Shown one piece after another: positions 59,036 to 64,000 of a stretch of DNA of 64,000 bases; position 1 is the first letter of the stretch, and every line of letters begins with the position of its first letter. A program made the translations under genes and the position numbers. The stretch is from Catellatospora sp. KI3. GTDB lineage: Bacteria; Actinomycetota; Actinomycetes; Mycobacteriales; Micromonosporaceae. The notes beneath the pieces are model-generated. The model saw nothing but the letters and a program-made list of their open reading frames with translations, ran no database searches and was not told where the DNA came from. The stretch is taken from assembly GCF_029948125.1 (NCBI RefSeq), contig NZ_JASAMB010000012.1, forward strand, positions 179,603-243,602. The letters are read 5' to 3'.

Positions 59036-59079
59036 CACGGCAGCGGCGCCCGTTCCTGGGAACGGGCGCCGCTGCCGTG
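59036..59079. terminator. Perfect 21-bp stem, 2-nt loop hairpin between convergent genes
   Basis: Positions 59036-59056 are the exact reverse complement of 59059-59079, with the dinucleotide TG between. It lies between the glycosyltransferase (plus) and the DUF4235 gene (minus), so it can terminate both. Confidence 0.75.
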
Positions 59080-59089
59080 CTCGTCGCGG

Positions 59090-59356
59090 TCAGTCGGGCC
59101 AGCGGCCCGTCAGCGACTTGACCGCGTGCGCGCCGCCGCGGTCCACGGTGGCCTTGACGATCCCGAAGATGGCGCCCTGCACCGCGGCCGCGACCAGGAT
59201 CTCCGGCCAGCCCCGGGTGGGGTCGGTGGCGTGCGGTGCCTGCGAGGAGCCCGCCGCCACCCGCCACACCCGTTTGAAGGCGGCCGCCGCGACCACACCG
59301 GCCAGCGCACCCCCGAGCATCCCGATCGGCTTGTAGACCAGTGTCTGCTTGTTCAT
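59090..59356 (-). CDS. DUF4235 membrane protein
   Basis: An 88-residue protein starting at ATG 59356. MNKQTLVYKPIGMLGGALAG, VVAAAAFKRVWRV and ILVAAAVQGAIFGIVKATVD (two hydrophobic helices), with RGGAHAVKSLTGRWPD at the end, match DUF4235, a small actinobacterial membrane family. It is divergent from the LEA-like gene at 59489; such genes are often neighbours of LEA-like and DUF948 proteins. The function is unknown. Confidence 0.88.
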   Translation of the reverse strand: MNKQTLVYKPIGMLGGALAGVVAAAAFKRVWRVAAGSSQAPHATDPTRGWPEILVAAAVQGAIFGIVKATVDRGGAHAVKSLTGRWPD

Positions 59357-59488
59357 GCCGGGCGCATACCCGCGGCGGCGCGGTTCAGTCCCACCACGCC
59401 GGCACCAACCGGTGCCCCGGGGGCGATTAGGACGGCGGCGGCCGGGTATGGGGGCGCCACCCCCCGAAGTCGACCGGAAGGCGTACCC

Positions 59489-59839
59489 ATGGCAGGCAAG
59501 GATATCGACCTCACGAAGGCAGCCGACGACGCGGCGCAGGCGGCCGCCCAGGCGGGCAGGGCCGTGTCCGAGAAGGCCGCCGCGCTCAAGGACGACGCGG
59601 TCGTGGCGGCCGCGGCCGCCAAGGACACGATCACCGAGGCGGCCGTCGCGGCCAAGGAGAAGGCGGGGGAGGTCGTCCACGCCGTGGGCGAGCGCCTGCC
59701 GCAGAGCTCCGACGAGTGGGAGGCGGTCGGCCGCGACATCGTCGACAGCATCCGCCGCAACCCCAAGCCGTGGCTCGTCGGCGCGGGCGTCTTCGCCGTC
59801 GCCTGGCTGCTGGGCCGCAGCTCGGCCCGTACGAAGTAG
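59489..59839 (+). CDS. LEA-like Ala/Lys repeat protein with C-terminal membrane helix
   Basis: A 116-residue protein. ATG 59489 follows GGAAGG at about 7 nt. It has an Ala/Lys/Glu-rich amphipathic helix (ADDAAQAAAQAGRAVSEKAA, AAKDTITEAAVAAKEKAGEV) and then SSDEWEAVGRDIVDSIRRNP and a hydrophobic segment (VGAGVFAVAWLLG) ending SSARTK. The C-terminal half is clearly paralogous to 43336-43752. DUF948 starts 6 bp downstream, so they are co-transcribed. Confidence 0.8.
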   Translation: MAGKDIDLTKAADDAAQAAAQAGRAVSEKAAALKDDAVVAAAAAKDTITEAAVAAKEKAGEVVHAVGERLPQSSDEWEAVGRDIVDSIRRNPKPWLVGAGVFAVAWLLGRSSARTK

Positions 59840-59845
59840 GGCTTG

Positions 59846-60238
59846 ATGTCGGGCACAGAGATCGCGGCGCTGGTCGCCGCGGGGGCGTTCGCGATGCTGG
59901 TGCTGGTGCTGGCCGTGCCGATCCTGCGGCTGCGCCACACCGTCGACGCGGCGACCGCGGTGCTGCGGCAGGTCGAGGGCAGGACCGGTCCCCTGCTCGA
60001 CGGCGTCACCGACACCGTGACGAACGTGAACACGACGCTGGGCCAGGTCCAGGTCACCATCGACGGGGTCAACGTGCAGCTGGCCAAGGTGGACACGGTG
60101 ACCTCGCAGCTGGCGTCGGCGACCTCCGGCGTTTCGCGCCTGGTGGGCGCGGTCACCGACCACGCCTCCGGGCCGGTGGGCAAGATCGCGGCGCTCGCGT
60201 ACGGCCTGCGCAGGGCCACCGGACGCGGCCGCCCCTGA
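59846..60238 (+). CDS. DUF948 family membrane-anchored protein
   Basis: A 130-residue protein. One N-terminal membrane helix (AGAFAMLVLVLAVPIL) is followed by a long coiled-coil-like helix (VTDTVTNVNTTLGQVQVTID, VNVQLAKVDTVTSQLASATS) typical of DUF948 proteins, which look like phage-tail-tape or chemotaxis-linker helices and are linked to stress in Firmicutes. ATG 59846 was chosen over TTG at 59843. It lies 6 bp after the LEA-like gene. Confidence 0.85.
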   Translation: MSGTEIAALVAAGAFAMLVLVLAVPILRLRHTVDAATAVLRQVEGRTGPLLDGVTDTVTNVNTTLGQVQVTIDGVNVQLAKVDTVTSQLASATSGVSRLVGAVTDHASGPVGKIAALAYGLRRATGRGRP

Positions 60239-60395
60239 CCGACCCGCCCCCTGATCACCCCTGGCACGCGGTAACAACCCCGCGACCAGGGGTGATTCCG
60301 TTCGTATCACCCGTTGGTGCAGGTTGTCCTGTTTCGGCGCCGCCGGTGCGGGCATGCGGAGGGGGACACAACGAATCCGACAGCAAGGAGACACC

Positions 60396-61301
60396 ATGGA
60401 CCTCGGACGTGTCCTCACCGACACTCTCCGGTCGATCGCGCTGTTCCTGCCCAAGGCGCTGGCGTTCATCGCGATCCTCGTCGTCGGCTGGCTCGTCGCC
60501 CGAGCGGCGCGCATGCTCACCGACCGGATCCTGGAACGGGTCGGCTTCGACCGGCTCGCCCGGCGGGGCGGCGTCGCCGCGTGGCTGGCCCGGGGCCGCT
60601 ACGACGCCTCCGACCTCGTGGCCAAGCTGGTGTACTACGCGGTGCTGCTGTTCAGCCTCCAGCTGGCGTTCGGCATCTGGGGTCCGAACCCCGTGTCGAC
60701 CCTCATCAACGGCGTGGTCGCGTGGCTGCCGCAGGCCTTCGTGGCGATCCTGATCGTCGTGGTCGCCGCCGCCATCGCGTCCTGGGTCAAGGACATCGTG
60801 GCCAACGCGCTGAGCGGCCTGTCCTACGGCCGTACGCTGGCGACGATCACCTCGACGGTCATCGTCGCGCTGGGTGTCATCGCCGCGCTGAACCAGGTCG
60901 GCGTCGCCACCACTGTCACCACGCCGATCCTGGTCACCGTCCTGGCGACGGTGGCGGGCATCCTGATCGTCGGGGTGGGCGGCGGCCTGATCCGGCCGAT
61001 GCAGTCGCGCTGGGACTCCTGGCTCAACCGGGCCGAGGCCGAGTCCAGCCGGGTCGCCGAGCATGCCCGCGCCTACTCGGCCGGGCAGAGCGACGCCCGG
61101 ACCGTGATCCTGCCGCGCAGCCGGACCGCGCCGGAGCAGGCGCCGGTCCGCCGGCCGGAGGACGCCGACGCGCAGGCCCCGGCCTTCATCGAGCAGGTGA
61201 TGGCGACCGACGAGGACGAGACCGCGGTACGCCGTGAGCCGGCGGCCGACGCCACCCAGCAGCTGCCGGTCTCCGACCAGGGCCCGCGCCCCCGGCGCTG
61301 A
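60396..61301 (+). CDS. MscS-like (conserved TM helix) membrane protein
   Basis: A 301-residue protein. ATG 60396 follows AAGGAGA. Hydrophobic helices LPKALAFIAILVVGWLVARA, LVYYAVLLFSLQLAFGI, AFVAILIVVVAAAIASWV and ILVTVLATVAGILIVG match the TM-helix-repeat family related to small-conductance mechanosensitive channels, but the beta and C-terminal vestibule domains of MscS are absent. The tail (about 215-301) is charged and disordered. It may protect the cell in osmotic downshift, but this is not established. A terminator follows at 61312-61342. Confidence 0.85.
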   Translation: MDLGRVLTDTLRSIALFLPKALAFIAILVVGWLVARAARMLTDRILERVGFDRLARRGGVAAWLARGRYDASDLVAKLVYYAVLLFSLQLAFGIWGPNPVSTLINGVVAWLPQAFVAILIVVVAAAIASWVKDIVANALSGLSYGRTLATITSTVIVALGVIAALNQVGVATTVTTPILVTVLATVAGILIVGVGGGLIRPMQSRWDSWLNRAEAESSRVAEHARAYSAGQSDARTVILPRSRTAPEQAPVRRPEDADAQAPAFIEQVMATDEDETAVRREPAADATQQLPVSDQGPRPRR

Positions 61302-61311
61302 CCTTCCACCG

Positions 61312-61342
61312 AGGCGGGTGCGGCGCGCTGCCGCACCCGCCT
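61312..61342. terminator. Bidirectional hairpin terminator
   Basis: AGGCGGGTGCGGC (61312-61324) pairs perfectly with GCCGCACCCGCCT (61330-61342), with a 5-nt loop. It lies between convergent genes and is followed by TTCTCT. Confidence 0.7.
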
Positions 61343-61438
61343 TCTCTCATGTTGCCGGGCGATCGGGCGTATCTTGGGGCCTCTTTCGACCAGTTGCCAG
61401 GCAACAATGACGCTGCCGCGGGTTCGGGCCGGCGGCGG

Positions 61439-62647
61439 TCAGTCCAGCCAGTGCCTGGCCGCCGAGGCCAGGGCGGCGACGCCGACGCTGATGGTGGGCT
61501 CCTCGACAGGCGCGTAGCGCGGCGAGTGGTTGGACGGCAGGCCCGCCACCACGCGGGCCAGCTCCGACGGGCTGGACGCCCCCTCGAACGCCGCCGGGTC
61601 GGCGCCGCCGAGCAGCCAGAACACCAGCGGCGCACCGGCCGCCGCCGCCAGCACGCCGACATCCTCGCTGCCGGTGACCGGGCCCGGGTCGACGACCCGT
61701 CCGGCGCCGACCACGGCCGCCAGAGCGGCGCGCGTACGCTCGGCGGCGGCCGGGTCGTTGAGCACCGCGGGCGCCGATTCGGTCTGCTCGATGCGCGGTT
61801 GCTGCCGCGCGCCGGAGGCCTGGGCCTCGGCGCGGACGATGCGTTCGATCGCCGCGAGCACTCGCCCGCGTACCTCGGTGTCGAAGGTGCGGACGGACAG
61901 CAGCAGCTCGGCGTCGTCGGGGATGATGTTGTTCTTGGTGCCCGCGTTGAGCGCGCCGACGGTGACCACCGCCGTGTCGTTGCCGGACACCTCGCGGGCC
62001 ACGATGCCCTGCAGCCGCAGCACGGTGGCCGCGGCCATGACGACCGGGTCGACGGTGGTCTCCGGCCGGGAGCCGTGGCCGCCCGAGCCGTACAGCGTGA
62101 CGCGCAGCGAGTCGGTGGCCGCGAACGCCGGGCCGGGCCGCAGCCCGATCGTGCCCGCCGGCAGCGGCGCGACGTGCTGGCCCAGCACCACGTCCGGGCG
62201 CGGGATCCGCTCGAACAGCCCGTCGGCGACCATCGCGGCGGCGCCCTGGGCGAGCTCCTCGGCCGGTTGCAGGACCACCGTGACGGTGCCCGACCAGTCG
62301 GCCCGGCTGCCCGCCAGCGCCGCGGCCGCGCCGAGCAGGCAGGTGACGTGCATGTCGTGGCCGCAGGCGTGCATGACGCCGTCGACCGTGCTGGCGTAGG
62401 GCAGCCCGGTGGCCTCGCGGACGGGCAGCGCGTCCATGTCGGCGCGCAGCAGGACGGTCGGCCCGGGTCCGTTGCGCAGGAGGCCGGCGACTCCGGTCGT
62501 ACCCACCGGTTCGATCACCTCGAACCCGGATTCCCGCAGCCAGGCCGCGGCGATCCCGGCGGTGCGGTGCTCCTGGAAGGACAGCTCGGGGTGGGCGTGC
62601 AGATCGCGGTAGACGCCGCGCAGTCGCTCGGCCGACTCGGTTGCCAT
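61439..62647 (-). CDS. M20-family amidohydrolase (peptidase/aminoacylase-like)
   Basis: A 402-residue zinc amidohydrolase. LRGVYRDLHAHPELSFQEHR and VLLRADMDALPVREATGLPY lead to MHACGHDMHVTCLLG, and LQPAEELAQGAAAMVADGLF holds the catalytic EE pair. The dimerisation insert contains SGGHGSRPETTVDPVVMAA, and TKNNIIPDDAELLLSVRTFD and VTGSEDVGVLA follow. This is the IAA-amino acid hydrolase/hippuricase group, which splits N-acyl amino acids or similar amides. ATG 62647 was chosen at the conserved start. It is divergent from the glutaminase, with 93 bp between starts. Confidence 0.93.
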   Translation of the reverse strand: MATESAERLRGVYRDLHAHPELSFQEHRTAGIAAAWLRESGFEVIEPVGTTGVAGLLRNGPGPTVLLRADMDALPVREATGLPYASTVDGVMHACGHDMHVTCLLGAAAALAGSRADWSGTVTVVLQPAEELAQGAAAMVADGLFERIPRPDVVLGQHVAPLPAGTIGLRPGPAFAATDSLRVTLYGSGGHGSRPETTVDPVVMAAATVLRLQGIVAREVSGNDTAVVTVGALNAGTKNNIIPDDAELLLSVRTFDTEVRGRVLAAIERIVRAEAQASGARQQPRIEQTESAPAVLNDPAAAERTRAALAAVVGAGRVVDPGPVTGSEDVGVLAAAAGAPLVFWLLGGADPAAFEGASSPSELARVVAGLPSNHSPRYAPVEEPTISVGVAALASAARHWLD

Positions 62648-62740
62648 GGCTGCCAGCCTAGGGCGCAAAACAGCAGCCAGCCGCACATACAGTGGTATAT
62701 CTGGCACCGGGACGTAGCCGCACCGGCAGGGGGCCGACTG

Positions 62741-63736
62741 GTGATCGCGGGTATGGAGCAGGTCGCGCAGCGCGCCTGCACCGGGGCGCTACCCGGGTGG
62801 GACCAGGTGGACCTGCTGGTCGCGGAGGCCTACGAGTACGCGCGCCGCAGCACCGACGGCGCCGTGGCCGACTACATCCCGATCCTGGCGCAGGCCGATC
62901 CGGAGCTGTTCGGGGTCGCCGTGGCGGAGGTCGACGGCGGCCGGCACGGCGTCGGCGACGTCGGCACGGAGTTCTCCCTGCAGTCGATCTCCAAAGCGTT
63001 CGTCTACGCCCTGGTCTGCCAGGCGCTGGGGCATGACGCGGTACGCGAGCGCATCGGCGTCGACAACACCGGCCTCGCCTTCGACTCCGTGATCGCGATC
63101 GAGCTCAACGCGGGCCACCCGATGAATCCGATGGTCAACGCGGGCGCGATCGCCACCACCGCGCTGCTGCCCGGCGGCTCGCCCGGTGCGAAGTGGGAGG
63201 CCGCCCGCGCCGGGCTGTCGGCGTTCGCGGGCCGGCCGCTGGAGCTCGACGACGACGTCTACCGGTCGGAGGCGGCGACCAACCAGCGCAACCGCGCCAT
63301 CGCCCGGCTGCTGGAGAGCTACGGGCGCATCGAGGTCGACCCGCTGGCGGCCGTGGACGTGTACACCAGGCAGTGCGCGCTGCGGGTCACCGCCGCCGAC
63401 CTGGCCGTGATGGGGGCGACACTGGCCGACGGCGGGGTCAATCCGGTCACCGGCGAGCGGGTCGTGTCCGCGACGGTGTGCCGCGACACGCTGGCCGTGC
63501 TGGCCGCCAACGGCCTCTACCAGCGGTCGGGCGAGTGGCTGTTCGACATCGGGCTGCCCGGCAAGTCGGGCGTCGCGGGCGGCATCGTCGCCGTCTCCCC
63601 CGGCAAGGCCGGGATCGGCACGTTCTCGCCCCGGCTCGACCCGGCCGGCAACAGCGTGCGCGGCAAGCTGGCGACCGCGCACCTGTCGCGGGCGCTCGGG
63701 CTCAACATCTTCGCCTCCGCCCCGTGGCGACGGTAA
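62741..63736 (+). CDS. glsA: Glutaminase A (serine-type)
   Basis: A 331-residue glutaminase converting glutamine to glutamate and ammonia. GVGDVGTEFSLQSISKAFVY carries the S-x-x-K nucleophile pair, and FDSVIAIELNAGHPMNPMVN, AGAIATTALLPGG, YRSEAATNQRNRAIARLLES, VDVYTRQCALRVTAADLAVM and GKSGVAGGIVAVSPGKAGIG complete the family motifs. GTG 62741 (VIAGMEQVAQ) is preferred, with AGGGGG about 7 nt upstream; ATG 62753 is in frame. GGTATATC near 62694 may be part of the promoter. Confidence 0.94.
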   Translation: MIAGMEQVAQRACTGALPGWDQVDLLVAEAYEYARRSTDGAVADYIPILAQADPELFGVAVAEVDGGRHGVGDVGTEFSLQSISKAFVYALVCQALGHDAVRERIGVDNTGLAFDSVIAIELNAGHPMNPMVNAGAIATTALLPGGSPGAKWEAARAGLSAFAGRPLELDDDVYRSEAATNQRNRAIARLLESYGRIEVDPLAAVDVYTRQCALRVTAADLAVMGATLADGGVNPVTGERVVSATVCRDTLAVLAANGLYQRSGEWLFDIGLPGKSGVAGGIVAVSPGKAGIGTFSPRLDPAGNSVRGKLATAHLSRALGLNIFASAPWRR

Positions 63737-63764
63737 GGGCGGGTGGCCGCAGCCACCCGCCCTT
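63735..63764. terminator. Hairpin terminator overlapping the glutaminase stop
   Basis: AAGGGCGGGTGGC (63735-63747) pairs perfectly with GCCACCCGCCCTT (63752-63764), with a 4-nt loop. The stem begins inside the TAA. Confidence 0.7.
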
Positions 63765-63807
63765 CGATCTCGCACGCCGGTCAGCCCTCGTCGGGCTCAC
63801 CGGCCGC

Positions 63808-63951
63808 CTACGAGAAGATGCTCACTCCGCCCGGCCCGACCAGCAGGCCAATAATGATCAGCACGATGCCCCACAGCACCTGGCGGCGGACCAGGGCGAC
63901 GATCCCGGAGACGACCAGTACGACGGCGAGAAGCCAAAGCAGAAATTCCAT
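63808..63951 (-). CDS. Small hydrophobic GPGG-type membrane protein (47 aa)
   Basis: The minus strand from ATG 63951 to TAG 63808 encodes MEFLLWLLAVVLVVSGIVAL, then VRRQVLWGIVLIIIGLLVGP and GGVSIFS. It has two short membrane helices joined by a basic turn, with the GPGG-SI ending I recognise from a widespread family of tiny actinobacterial proteins. GGAGAGGGAAGG lies just upstream. It is too short for most gene finders. The function is unknown; it may be stress-linked. Confidence 0.75.
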   Translation of the reverse strand: MEFLLWLLAVVLVVSGIVALVRRQVLWGIVLIIIGLLVGPGGVSIFS

Positions 63952-64000
63952 GACGACGAAATTCCCTTCCCTCTCCTACGTAAACCTTGGTTTTTTCCGG

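Noticed and set aside
61349..63736. A 795-residue frame suggesting a fusion upstream of glutaminase
   Set aside because: Everything before 62741 is the antisense of the M20 amidohydrolase; the glutaminase starts at its own ribosome site.

Overview
The window is GC-rich DNA (above 70% GC by eye in most genes, with strong G/C third-codon bias) from a filamentous actinobacterium. A Micromonosporaceae-type genome fits best: SARP/AfsR-type and LuxR-ATPase regulators, many Tat/Sec-exported small proteins, DUF5990, DUF4235 and a GGAAGGGACCC-type palindromic repeat. The family assignment is inference.

Left part (1-6006): the end of a divergent RNase III-fold/dsRNA-binding protein (cut by the window edge), decayed sequence with a helicase-like remnant, and a translationally coupled DUF6493-like / SWIM zinc-finger gene pair. 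About 1 kb of non-coding DNA follows, containing the first copy of a ~690-bp imperfect direct repeat.

Genomic island (about 6007-25840): an intact tRNA-Pro(GGG) lies at 25768-25840 on the minus strand. A 42-bp exact copy of its 3' part lies at 6007-6048. Just inside the left copy is a frameshifted tyrosine-integrase remnant. The cargo is almost entirely proteins with restriction-endonuclease-fold motifs: an uncharacterised FLLKG protein, a DUF6602-like protein, a VKS-type nuclease and an AbiJ-related protein. There is also an RxxxxH hypothetical, a 1600-residue nuclease/STAND-NTPase with a long repeat C-terminus (Avs-like), and a 1765-residue sacsin/Hsp90-type ATPase ending in DUF3883. An IS5-family element sits between the smaller genes and the two giants. 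This looks like a tRNA-borne anti-phage defence island. The second copy of the ~690-bp repeat lies next to the tRNA, which suggests that two related elements accreted at the same tRNA.

Core-like part (25841-64000): a LysR/class-A-beta-lactamase-like pair; a Tat-exported metallo-beta-lactamase-fold protein; several secreted proteins; a coupled HhH-glycosylase-like/GIY-YIG pair; a 1012-residue SARP/NB-ARC/TPR regulator; a sulfonate operon (ssuA-ssuC-ssuB, a truncated acyl-CoA-dehydrogenase-like gene, ssuD and a hypothetical); stress-type small membrane proteins; CHAP and M23 wall-associated proteins; a LuxR-HTH/ATPase regulator; a WxL / DUF916 / LPXTG surface cluster with a companion lectin-FN3-WxL protein; an epimerase; a YihY-type membrane protein; a GT4 glycosyltransferase; DUF4235/DUF948 proteins; an MscS-like protein; an M20 amidohydrolase; a glutaminase; and a 47-residue membrane protein missed by size filters. 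Strong hairpins separate most convergent genes.
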